From Paraburkholderia flava (lineage in GTDB: Bacteria > Pseudomonadota > Gammaproteobacteria > Burkholderiales > Burkholderiaceae), in contig NZ_SMRO01000001.1 in NCBI RefSeq assembly GCF_004359985.1, forward strand, positions 2,208,193 to 2,272,192: 64,000 bases of DNA, written 5' to 3'. Below are positions 27,409 to 35,933 of the stretch, piece by piece (position 1 is the stretch's first letter; each line of letters starts with the position of its first letter). A program made the position numbers and the translations under genes. A model generated the notes under the pieces. It searched no databases. It saw nothing but the letters and a program-made list of their open reading frames with translations, and was not told where the DNA came from.

Positions 27409-27449
27409 AACTATTTGCGCGCCGGGTGGTTGATCCCGGCCGAATAGTT
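27409..27449 (+). terminator. Long hairpin after the SnoaL-like gene
   Basis: The outer arms AACTATT and AATAGTT enclose an inner GC stem GCCGGG/CCCGGC with small bulges, starting 14 bp after the stop. This fits a terminator with an A/T-rich base on both sides. Confidence 0.6.
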
Positions 27450-27639
27450 GACGCTGATGGAATGGTGATGGCAAAGAACCGGGGATGATTTTTGCGGACG
27501 GATCGGCGACCATGGCTGCATGTTCTTTCTTCAGAAAGGAGTCGGCGATGGACGCGGCAACGCAACCGGTTTTTTGCAGCATCGTGACAGGTCGTTGGCT
27601 ATACGAAGCATTCGGCCGGCAGTCGGGCGAGGGCGGCGT

Positions 27640-28224
27640 ATGAAAACGGCTCCAGTTCAGACGGGCGCGGTCCGATGGAGCCGCAGGCTCCGGATTTCCG
27701 CGCTGGCGCTGGTCGCAGCGCTTGGGCTAACCGCATGCGAAGGCAGCCGCGAGCCGGACGCCTCACAGAAGCTGACGATGAAACCTTCCACGACATACCT
27801 GCACTTGCTGCGGCATACGCCGTTCTTCACCGCACTGGCCACGGATCAGCTGCAGTGGGTGATTGACCATTCACGCGAGTGGTCGGCCGACCCCGGAGCG
27901 GTGGTGGCGAAATGCGGTGCTACCGTTTCCGACGACGCGTACTGGGTATTACTCGACGGCGGCTGGCAGGTGCAACATGCCGGCCGCGCATTCAAGAGCG
28001 GACACGCCGATCCAGGCAAGTGGTTCAGCACGACGGAGGCGCACGGCGAGCCTTGCGAGCTGGTCACGACCGAACAAAGCTACGTGATGCGCATCGAGCG
28101 CAGCGAGATGCAGTCGATGCTGGCTAAAGGTTTTGGATTCGGCGCGCATCTCGATAGCGGCGTTGCGTATTACCGGTCGATTTTTGGTGATGGCGCGGCG
28201 TCGGCAGCATCGGCGGCGAAATAA
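27640..28224 (+). CDS. Lipoprotein with cyclic-nucleotide-binding-like domain
   Basis: A 194-residue lipoprotein with lipobox LTAC (Cys33). From about residue 50 the mature part follows the order of a cyclic-nucleotide-binding (cNMP) barrel: LLRHTPFFTALATDQLQWV, then DDAYWVLLDGGWQVQ, then PGKWFSTTE, then SYVMRIERSEMQSMLAKGF. That resembles the CRP-type helix, strand and roll sequence. A phosphate-binding RxA or GE motif is not evident, so ligand binding is uncertain. A CNB-like fold anchored outside the cytoplasm would be unusual. ATG 27640 follows GAGGG; the open frame upstream looks untranslated. Confidence 0.65.
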   Translation: MKTAPVQTGAVRWSRRLRISALALVAALGLTACEGSREPDASQKLTMKPSTTYLHLLRHTPFFTALATDQLQWVIDHSREWSADPGAVVAKCGATVSDDAYWVLLDGGWQVQHAGRAFKSGHADPGKWFSTTEAHGEPCELVTTEQSYVMRIERSEMQSMLAKGFGFGAHLDSGVAYYRSIFGDGAASAASAAK

Positions 28225-28471
28225 CCTGTTGACGACAGGTGCCTGGTCTGAGGCAAACCGGTTGCGCGTCCGCGCGTCCTCTTCCCTCGGGGACGCAACC
28301 TCCAATATTCTGCAGACCGAACACTGCCTGTCTACTGCTGTTCGAACGCTCGTTTTTGAGCACGCAGTCGCTCCCCGTTTTCGATAAACCCCACTCCCTG
28401 TCGAGCACCATATCGGTTGCCCCGCGTGCAGACAGGCCGCTGCATTCCGCTCCGAACGGAGCAATGCACGA

Positions 28472-28696
28472 TCAGCTCGTCATCCGGTCGGCGAGTCGAC
28501 GGATCAAGGGTGCTGCGAACACGACAACCGGCAGCATCACGAGCCACGAGAAAAGATAGGCGCTCAGCCAGTGCGACGCGAATGTTCCATCGGCAATGAA
28601 GTGTGCGTTTGCGATCGCGGACGCCACGGCGCACGTGATTCCGGACTGAACCGTTCCAAATACAAAATGACCGTAACGCCTGGGGATTCTGAACAT
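28472..28696 (-). CDS. DUF2798 family small membrane protein
   Basis: The 74-residue protein has two membrane helices (about 13-30 and 45-65) and the DUF2798 pattern RYGHFVFGTVQSGITCAVASA followed by a second block ending in an Arg-rich tail. Function unknown. ATG 28696 lies 9 bp inside an in-frame GTG that directly follows the stop of the LysR gene at 28706. It is therefore cotranscribed with that regulator. Confidence 0.78.
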   Translation of the reverse strand: MFRIPRRYGHFVFGTVQSGITCAVASAIANAHFIADGTFASHWLSAYLFSWLVMLPVVVFAAPLIRRLADRMTS

Positions 28697-28705
28697 CGGC
28701 GTCAC

Positions 28706-29746
28706 CTAATGAGTTATTGCACTGTAAGTGCCGTTGCGCTCGACTGCACGGAGCAGCGGCCTCGACCCGTCCGCGCGGAGTACCCCGGTCTTCGCGGGTG
28801 CGAGCGACTGCACCGAGTTCATCGCATCGAGATCGCGCTGCATGGCGGCGAGACCCGCGGGAACCGCGAGACGCAGGTGCTCGATCAACGTACGGACCTT
28901 GGTGTCAGGGTAGCGGCCAGGCGCATGCACCGCATACACGTTGAATGCGCGCAGCGCGTATTGCGGCAACACTCTGACGAGCGCTCCGCTGCGCAGATCG
29001 TCGAGCGCGTTGTACACGGCAAGTGCGCCTATGCCGAGGCCTGACCGCAGCGCATGCGCGAGCGCATCGGGCGTATTGGCCTGAAACGGCGACGCGTCGA
29101 CGGGCACGACCGTTGCGCCATCGGCGCTTTCGAGGTGCCATTCGTTTGCCGGCGCGACAGGGCTCGCGAACCGCAACAACACGTGACCCGCAAGATCCTC
29201 GGGCAGAGCGGGCACACCGTTCTTCGCCAGATAGGCCGGCGATGCGACGAGCACCGAATGCGTGGTCCCGAGCGTACTCGCAACGTAGCTGGAATCGGGC
29301 AGTTGTGACGCGCACATCAGCGACACGTCGAAACCGTCCTCGACGAGACTCGGCACACCCTGCGCGATGCTGAGTTCGACCGATACCTCAGGGTGACTGG
29401 CCTGATAGTCGACGAGCGCTGCGGTCACGAACCGTTGAGCAAGCCCCGGCGACGAATGCACGCGCAGATGCCCGCTTGCCGTGGTGACCGTGCTGCGTGC
29501 TTCCGCGTGCGCGTGGTCGACGTCCGCGAGAATGGACCGCGCACGCTCGTAATAGCGCGCGCCGGCCTCTGTCGGCGCCAGATGACGCGTGGTCCGGCGC
29601 AGCAGTGTTGCCTGCAACTGCTTCTCCAGCGACGACACCGCGCGCGAGATCTGTGCGGTGGTCATGTCGTTTTCGTTCGCGACCGCCGTGAATGTACCGG
29701 CTTCGACGACGCGAACAAACAGTCGCATGTTTTGAATGGTGTCCAT
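28706..29746 (-). CDS. LysR-family transcriptional regulator
   Basis: A 346-residue protein with an N-terminal winged helix (about 3-62, VVEAGTFTAVANENDMTTAQISRAV) and an effector domain. Its C-terminus is about 40 residues longer than usual, ending after residues such as GVLRADGSRPLLRAVER. GGGACG precedes ATG 29746. A perfect TTGACA-N4-TGTCAA palindrome lies 58 bp upstream, a likely autoregulatory site. The divergent gene encodes a DUF4148 protein. Confidence 0.87.
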   Translation of the reverse strand: MDTIQNMRLFVRVVEAGTFTAVANENDMTTAQISRAVSSLEKQLQATLLRRTTRHLAPTEAGARYYERARSILADVDHAHAEARSTVTTASGHLRVHSSPGLAQRFVTAALVDYQASHPEVSVELSIAQGVPSLVEDGFDVSLMCASQLPDSSYVASTLGTTHSVLVASPAYLAKNGVPALPEDLAGHVLLRFASPVAPANEWHLESADGATVVPVDASPFQANTPDALAHALRSGLGIGALAVYNALDDLRSGALVRVLPQYALRAFNVYAVHAPGRYPDTKVRTLIEHLRLAVPAGLAAMQRDLDAMNSVQSLAPAKTGVLRADGSRPLLRAVERNGTYSAITH

Positions 29747-29804
29747 GGTAGACGTCCCTGCTAGGCACCGGAATCTATCCGGCATGCGTGCATGCTCTCA
29801 ATAT

Positions 29805-29820
29805 TTGACAGTAGTGTCAA
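29805..29820. promoter_or_regulatory. Palindromic LysR-type operator candidate
   Basis: TTGACA-GTAG-TGTCAA is a perfect 6+6 inverted repeat in the gap between the divergent LysR and DUF4148 genes. It fits the T-N11-A rule for LysR boxes. Confidence 0.5.
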
Positions 29821-30004
29821 GAAATAAATGCATGAGTGGTACCCCGGGCATGCCGGTCATCGATTACCCGCACCGGCTGAAAGAGTCACTGTCCGTCAAA
29901 GCCCTTAAACATCGACGCATCGCTACCTACACTGGAATCACGACGAACGGCACATGGATTGATCGCCAGACGTCAGCACTTAACTCTTTGGAAAGGTACT
30001 CATC

Positions 30005-30337
30005 ATGAAAACCAGACTCGTAGTTTCCGTCGTGGCACTTGCGTTGGCCCCGGCCATCGCGTTTGCTCAATCGCACAGCACCATCACGCGCGCCCAGGTT
30101 CGCGCCGAATTGACCGAACTTCAACAGGCCGGCTATCGCGGCGATACCGAAGCGTCCTACCCGACGAAACTGATGGAAGCGGAAAGCCGTGTCGCGAACG
30201 GCAGCGTGCAGTCCGTGGAGGCACCGAAGGCAAGCGGAGTAGGTGGCCGTGCTGCGGGTTCGTCGGCATCCGGCGCGCGTGGGCAAGGGGCCACGGATGA
30301 CATCCCCGGTCTCAAGTCGATTTATTTCGGCAGCTGA
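30005..30337 (+). CDS. DUF4148 family exported protein
   Basis: The 110-residue protein has a signal peptide (about 1-21, ending AFAQ) and the DUF4148 core TRAQVRAELTELQQAGYRGDTEASYPTKL split over residues 27-58. It ends in a Gly/Ser-rich tail. This family is abundant in Burkholderiales genomes, with no known role. GGAAAGG precedes the ATG. It is divergent from a LysR gene. Confidence 0.88.
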   Translation: MKTRLVVSVVALALAPAIAFAQSHSTITRAQVRAELTELQQAGYRGDTEASYPTKLMEAESRVANGSVQSVEAPKASGVGGRAAGSSASGARGQGATDDIPGLKSIYFGS

Positions 30338-30455
30338 TCCGGGTTGCGGCGCCTGGGATGAAGGTGGTCCCGGACGCCGGCTGGAAACCGTCCGAACAAT
30401 CGAAGACGGTCTTGAGAAATAAAAGACGTAAGAGACAAAGCCCCAGGAGACAACC

Positions 30456-30989
30456 ATGCAGCAGTATTCGCGAGACTTCGATAACCCGCTGGGCGTCCAG
30501 CCAGCACGCGATCCTCTGCCGCCGGACGCGCAGCCGGATATCTTTTTCCAGGACGTTCGCGAAATCGATGAGTCGATGTGGATCCGGCAGGCTGAAGGCG
30601 TGGAGTTTCTGCCGCTTTGTTTCGGTGTGACGCAGGGGTATTGGGTCAATCTGCTGCGCGTGCGCAAGTCGGGTGTGCTGTCGTGTCACCGGCATCTGGG
30701 CGCCGTTCATGCGCACGTACTCAAGGGGCGCTGGTTCTACATGGAGCACAAGGAGATGTATACCGAGGGCTCATTCGTGATGGAACCGCCGGGCGAGATT
30801 CACACGCTCGTCGTGCCTCGCGACGTGACAGAGATGATCACGTGGTTTCATTCGGTCGCCGGCTATATCTACCTGGATGGCGACCGGATCACGGGCTATG
30901 AGGATGTGTTCACGAAGCTCGCGGCGGCCCGTGCTCATTACGAAGAGCACGGGCTCGATCAGCGGCAACTGGACCGCCTCGTTCGTTGA
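30456..30989 (+). CDS. Cupin, 2,4'-dihydroxyacetophenone dioxygenase family
   Basis: A 177-residue single-domain cupin. Metal-binding candidates are His78 and His80 in SCHRH, His85/His87 in VHAH and His116 in PPGEIHTL, consistent with the DAD / ChrR-like cupin group. The characterised DAD enzyme uses nonheme iron to cleave the C-C bond of an aromatic ketone. Members in other genomes act on unknown substrates, so the reaction is not certain. CAGGAGA precedes the ATG. It is convergent with the TetR gene ending at 31010. Confidence 0.8.
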   Translation: MQQYSRDFDNPLGVQPARDPLPPDAQPDIFFQDVREIDESMWIRQAEGVEFLPLCFGVTQGYWVNLLRVRKSGVLSCHRHLGAVHAHVLKGRWFYMEHKEMYTEGSFVMEPPGEIHTLVVPRDVTEMITWFHSVAGYIYLDGDRITGYEDVFTKLAAARAHYEEHGLDQRQLDRLVR

Positions 30990-31009
30990 CGGCGATTCGC
31001 GTGGCGACG

Positions 31010-31588
31010 TCAAGCGCGCACGAGTGCCTTGACCAGTGCCGACGCGGTATTTCGCAGCGCCTTTTTGTCGGCATACACGCGTTCGAGCACACCGAGCCCA
31101 CGCGTCATCGCGACGATCAGACTCGTCGCTTCTTTCGGGGACACGCTGAGCTGGGCTTTTCTCTCGTCGGTATCGAGCGTGATCATTATGATGGCCGACA
31201 GTTTGTCGAGCAGCGCCTTGAGCGATTCCGTGACGCGTGGTGAAGCGGCGTCGAGGTCGAAAGCCGTTCTCGTGGACAGGCATCCTCGCGCCGGGGTGCC
31301 CTTTGTGATCGTGCGAATCGATACGTCGAAGAAGGCATTTAACGCGTCGGTCAGATCGGGTTGGGTGAGCGCCTTGGTCACGCTAGCAAGAAAGGCCGCT
31401 GCGTATCGCTCGAATGCCTGCACGAACACTTCTTCCTTGTCGCCATACGCGTGGTACAGCGACCCGCGCTGAACGCCCGTTGCCTCCGCCAGATCCAGCA
31501 TCGTGGTGCCGCGAAAACCCTTGAGCCAGAAAACTTCGAGGGCCTTCTCGAAGGCTTCCTCTTCATCGAATTCGCGAGTGCGTGCCAT
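31010..31588 (-). CDS. TetR-family transcriptional regulator
   Basis: The 192-residue protein has an N-terminal helix-turn-helix (EKALEVFWLKGFRGTTMLDLAEATGV then SLYHAYGDKEEV) and a TetR C-terminal domain of the NemR/AcuR-like type with a conserved GCLSTRTAFD Cys block near residue 105. ATG 31588 is preferred; the frame is open to 31657. It follows the truncated oxygenase remnant on the same strand and may once have controlled it. Confidence 0.88.
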   Translation of the reverse strand: MARTREFDEEEAFEKALEVFWLKGFRGTTMLDLAEATGVQRGSLYHAYGDKEEVFVQAFERYAAAFLASVTKALTQPDLTDALNAFFDVSIRTITKGTPARGCLSTRTAFDLDAASPRVTESLKALLDKLSAIIMITLDTDERKAQLSVSPKEATSLIVAMTRGLGVLERVYADKKALRNTASALVKALVRA

Positions 31589-31694
31589 GGGATCGGAAAA
31601 ATAGAAAGGGCGGTTAGCGGATATGTCGGGTAGTGCAACGCTACCGATTTTAGACATTTATGTCAATAATAGGTTCGGAGGATGGCCGCTCCCG

Positions 31695-32510
31695 CTACAC
31701 CGCCATCACGCCTCTATAAAACTCATAGAACGCACGAATCTGGCTCTCGCTGAGCATATGCTCGACGTCCCCCGTATCGCGGCCGCCCAGTTCGAAATAG
31801 CCTTCGTTCTCCTGGTAGCTCATGGCAGTCTTCTGGACGAACTTCGGCACCTCGCTGTCGTCGACGGAAACGAGGCCGGCTGGCCCAAACAGATTCGCAT
31901 GCTTGATCCGGCGCAGCTTCATCTCGTCGCTGTCGTCCTCATAGCCGAAGAATGTCCAGATCAGTTCGGTATGTCCCGGTCCTTTCGGAACGAGATGACG
32001 GATCGCGAGGCTGTTGGCCTGTTGATGCATGACGATGCCCGGATGCGGCGTGCCGCCTCCGACCTTACCGTCCGCGAACTCGGGAACAGGCACCACGGTC
32101 GCCATGTCCTCGAGCGTCAGACGATCGCCAAAGCGTTGAATTTCCCCGGTGGTGTCCTTGCTCTGTTGACCGGTGTTCTGCGTCACCGTGATCGAATGCG
32201 CACCGCCCGCAGCGGTGCCGAGGCTGAACGAATTGCCGGCACGCAGCAGGCCGAACGTCACGTAGAACGTGTGCAACAGCGTGGCGTGGTACGGATCGCG
32301 CAGGTTCTCGATATACAACTTCCAGTTGCACGGCAGCATCTGCCGCTGGTAGCCGAGCACGCGGACCTTGCGCGCAAACAGACGATCGATTCCTGGCAGG
32401 GCGTCGTCGAAATACGTTTCGAAATCCGGCGTGTCTTTCGCAAACGTCGCCCACACGACACCATCGCGCTCGACATGACGAAGTTTTCCCAATCCATGCT
32501 CTGCCGGTTC
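31695..32510 (-). pseudogene. Ring-hydroxylating oxygenase alpha subunit, C-terminal remnant without Rieske domain
   Basis: The frame encodes about 270 residues matching the catalytic half of a Rieske-type oxygenase alpha subunit. It starts at the canonical post-Rieske segment PAEHGL, then LRHVERDGVVWATF. The mononuclear iron region follows: NWKLYIENLRDPYHATLLHTF, with Asn/Asp and two His. It continues to a natural end. The N-terminal CxH...CxxH Rieske domain (about 150 residues) is absent, because upstream DNA belongs to a P450 in another frame. Only a TTG at 32492 could start it. Without the Rieske cluster it cannot receive electrons; I judge it a deletion remnant. Confidence 0.82.
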
Positions 32511-33649
32511 TCCGGCAGCCAGCGGTCGGGATCGAAACGCAGCGGGTCGTCGAACCAGCGTGCGTCGTGATGCATCAGGTACGGGCTGTAGATCACTTCC
32601 GAATCGGCAGGAATCGTGTAGCGGCCGACGCGTACCGCGCTCAGCGTGCGTCGCGTGAACACGAGCGGCGTGCGCAGGCGCAGCACTTCGGTAATCACGC
32701 GGCTCAGGTACTCGAGCGCAGGCAGGTCTTCGTACTGCGGCGCGCGTTCGCCGAGCACCGCATCGATCTCCGCGTAGACCCTGCTCGCGACTTCCGGGTT
32801 ACGCCCGATCTCGTACATCACCCAGCCGAGCGCCGCACCGGGCGCTTCGATGCCGGTCAGCGCGAGCGTCATCACCTGTGCGTGGATTTCTTCATCGGAC
32901 AACGCCGAGCCGTCGTCGTCGCGTACCGCGAGCAGCGCGGACAGCACGTCGCCGCGATCCTCGCTGGCCTCGCGATAGGCGGCAATGACGTTGTCGATGG
33001 CCCGATGCATGCGTGCCATCGCGCGATCGAAACGCAGATTGCCAGGCGTCGGCACGCGTTCCCATGCGCTCGGCAACACGGTGCGCAACAGCAGTCCGCG
33101 TGTGAGCGCCTGCATGCCCTGCTTGATTGCATCGGCGGTGTCGGCCTGCACGGTGAGCCGGAACAGGCTGCGTGTGAGCGCGGTCAACGCGAGATCGTTC
33201 ATCGCTTCGTCGACGGCGAGCACATCACCGTCGCGCCACGTGGCGACGGTTTCTTCGGCGGCGGTTCGCATGATTGCGGCGTACTGCGCAATCCGCTCAC
33301 GCGTGAAAACCGGTTGCAGCAATCTGCGCTGACGACGGTGCTCGTCGCCGGACACCGTCGCGATGCCTTTACCCAGCGCGGGTTCCAGTTTCTCGAAGAT
33401 GCGCCCGCGCTTGTAGTCGCGATCGCCCGGCACGAGCACTTCGCGCACCGCACCCGGATGCGTGACCACGTACACCGGCATTCGCCCGAACCGCACCTTG
33501 ACGATGTCGCCATGCGCGGCAATGGCGGGTAGGAATGCGAGCGGCCGGCGCAGCATCGGCACCATGTGACCCAGCAGCGGCCACGCGCCAGGCGCTTCGG
33601 GAATGGTTTCCTCGTGGAGCGGAATGGAGTTGTGAATCTTCGTGCTCAT
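32500..33649 (-). pseudogene. Cytochrome P450, truncated before the heme-binding loop
   Basis: Starting at M-S-T-K-I (ATG 33649) the frame encodes a normal P450 through the I-helix, the K-helix ExxR (EVLRLR) and the meander ending DPLRFDPDRWLPEN. The homology then stops. The frame runs on to 32258 over oxygenase DNA but never supplies the FxxGxRxCxG loop, so the heme-ligating Cys is missing. The break lies near 32505, where oxygenase similarity begins in a different frame. It should be non-functional unless the junction is an assembly error. No ribosome site is obvious near 33649. Confidence 0.82.
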
Positions 33650-33933
33650 ATGTCTGCATCTGAGCGTCTCCTGTTTGTGCAGGGTCCGTATGTGCCTGTT
33701 CTGGCAGGATGGGTTGCGTTTTTTATTCGGTCTTATTGCCGCTTTATTCAAAAGCCGCGGCATCACAGCTCATTCACGGAGCAGGTTGCATGCTCCTGTT
33801 TCAATCCGGCATCACAGCCCAAGCGAATCACGCCCGGTCTGTGCCGCCATCACATACGCCGCTGCACAACTTTTCGACGTTCACCTCGTATTGAACGTTA
33901 AGCTTCGATGTCGTGCGAACCGGTTCGCCCCGG

Positions 33934-34833
33934 CTATTTCAGAACGCGCGGCTTGAGCAGATCGCTCAGACCCACGCGATGCAGCATGTCGGTGCGCATC
34001 CGGTCGAGCACGGTGAAGCCGACGTCGGCACCGTCCTGCGTCGGGTCCACATGCACGCGGAACGGCCGCTGCCCAAACGGCGTATCGACGATCCTGACGA
34101 TCGCGTCGCTTACCGTCGCGACATCGGCATCGGGCGGCACGATGGCCGCGAATGCTTCGAGCACCTGCTTGCCGAAGTCCTTGTACGGACCCGCTTCGTA
34201 TTCGGCGACCCGTGCGGTATCGGCCGGCGATCCCGAATGCGCGAAATGATTGGTGCCGCTCGTGAACGCACCGGGCACGACGATCGACGTCTCGATGCCC
34301 CAGCGCGACACCTCACGTGCGTATTGCACCGCGAGCGCATCCATCGCGGCCTTGGCCGCGAAATACGGTGCGAGGTAAGGCGGTGTGCCGCCGGCCGAAC
34401 TGCTGCTCGATACCCACAGCAGCAAGCCCTGTCCCTGACGGCGCAGATACGGCAGCACCGCGCGGTTCACGCGCTGCGTGCTGAGCACGTTGACGTCGTA
34501 GAGATGGGCGTATTGTTCCGGCGTGAATGCTTCGGCAGGACCGAATGCCATGTGACCGGCGTTGTGGACGAGCACGTCGATATGGCCCGCTTCGCTCATC
34601 ACGTGCTGCGCGGCGGCATCGGCGGATTCCTGCGACTGCACGTCCAGCTCGACGACGCGCAGATCGACGTTATGCGTCCGCGCGAATTCCATCATCTCCG
34701 CGACGTTTGCCGCATTGCGGCCAGTCGTGTTGCGCATCGACGCATAAACGATGTGTCCGGCTTTCGCGAGGGCTTCCGCAGTCAGGCGGCCGAATCCGCT
34801 CGAAGCACCGGTGATAAGAATGACTTTGCTCAT
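33934..34833 (-). CDS. SDR-family oxidoreductase (pair 1, second gene)
   Basis: A 299-residue SDR with cofactor motif TGASSGFG (about 8-15), HNAG in place of NNAG (about 88-91), active-site Ser run WVSSSSSAGG and YFAAK as YxxxK. It has a C-terminal extension past the usual 250-residue core, VHVDPTQDGADVGF and following. AAGGA precedes ATG 34833. It lies 61 bp after another SDR, the same order as the pair at 45311-47028, whose equivalent gene shares long identical stretches. Substrate unknown. Confidence 0.9.
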   Translation of the reverse strand: MSKVILITGASSGFGRLTAEALAKAGHIVYASMRNTTGRNAANVAEMMEFARTHNVDLRVVELDVQSQESADAAAQHVMSEAGHIDVLVHNAGHMAFGPAEAFTPEQYAHLYDVNVLSTQRVNRAVLPYLRRQGQGLLLWVSSSSSAGGTPPYLAPYFAAKAAMDALAVQYAREVSRWGIETSIVVPGAFTSGTNHFAHSGSPADTARVAEYEAGPYKDFGKQVLEAFAAIVPPDADVATVSDAIVRIVDTPFGQRPFRVHVDPTQDGADVGFTVLDRMRTDMLHRVGLSDLLKPRVLK

Positions 34834-34894
34834 GCTGTTGTTTTCCTTTGTGCGTTGGCGTCTGTCTGAATTTCGTTTGATCGACAACCTCAAC

Positions 34895-35638
34895 TCATGC
34901 GACACCGCCGTTCGCGCGCAGCACCTGGCCGTTGATCCACGCTCCATCCGGCCCAGCGAGAAAAGCGACCGCGCCCGAGATGTCCTCGGGCTGACCGAGT
35001 CGTTCGAGCGGCGGCATCTGCGCGAATTGCCTGATCTGTTCGTCGGTCTTGCCGTTGAGAAACAGTTCGGTCGCGACCGGCCCGGGCGCCACGCAGTTCA
35101 CCGTGATGCGACGGCCGCGCAGTTCCTTCGCGAATACGCGCGAGAACGCTTCGACTGCGGCTTTCGTGCCGTTGTAGACCGCATAGCCGGGCAGATTCAG
35201 CGCGAGCGTGGTGCTCGACAGATTGATGATCCGGCCGCCTTCGTTCACGCGCGTCGCGGCTTCGCGCAGCATGTTGAACACGCCGCCGACGTTGATCGCG
35301 AACGTCTGAGCGAATAGTTCGTCGCTGGTCTGTGCGAGCGGCGCCGTCTTCAGGATGCCGGCGTTGTTGACGACGACGTCGATGTTGCCGAGCTGCTGCT
35401 CGACCGTTTCGTACAGTGGGCCAACCTCGTCGCTCTTCGACACGTCGGCACGCACCGCGATCGCCTTGCCGCCGTTGCGCGTCAACTCGGTCACGAGTTC
35501 GTCCGCTTCCGACGAGCTGGCCGCGTAGTTCACTGCGACCGCAAAGCCGTCGCGTACCAGACGACGCGCGATGGTGGCGCCGATACCGCGCGACGCACCG
35601 GTAACGAGTGCAACGCGCGGTTTTTTTGCTACGGTCAT
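34895..35638 (-). CDS. SDR-family oxidoreductase (pair 1, first gene)
   Basis: A 247-residue classical SDR: TGASRGIG cofactor site, NNAG, Ser in INLSSTT and YNGTK as the catalytic YxxxK. The end GQVLRANGG is typical of the 3-oxoacyl-ACP-reductase-like group. GGAGAT precedes ATG 35638. It is paralogous to genes at 38073 and 46285 and heads a two-gene unit with the SDR at 33934. Confidence 0.9.
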   Translation of the reverse strand: MTVAKKPRVALVTGASRGIGATIARRLVRDGFAVAVNYAASSSEADELVTELTRNGGKAIAVRADVSKSDEVGPLYETVEQQLGNIDVVVNNAGILKTAPLAQTSDELFAQTFAINVGGVFNMLREAATRVNEGGRIINLSSTTLALNLPGYAVYNGTKAAVEAFSRVFAKELRGRRITVNCVAPGPVATELFLNGKTDEQIRQFAQMPPLERLGQPEDISGAVAFLAGPDGAWINGQVLRANGGVA

Positions 35639-35933
35639 CGAAGATCTCCAGGTGGGTGGGAACATTCAAACGATGATCGCCGATGCTTCTCTAAAGATCA
35701 TTCCCGCCGTCGTGCCATCACTGTTCCATCTGCTTTAACTATTTGTTTACGCGCGTACACGCGCGTCTATGCATTCCGCACGGTGGTCGTGTGTGTTTTT
35801 ACGGACGCGGTACTAGAGCGGCGACTTCTAAAGTCGACGGGCGAAATTGCCGTAAACGGGCAATGGCAGTCGAAAAAATTGCAGGCGCACCGTCCGCCTG
35901 ACGATAACGACATACGAGAGAACGAGGGTCGAC

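Noticed and set aside
32258..33649. P450 and oxygenase as a functional fusion protein
   Set aside because: The two similarities are in different reading frames at the junction, so no single protein contains both.
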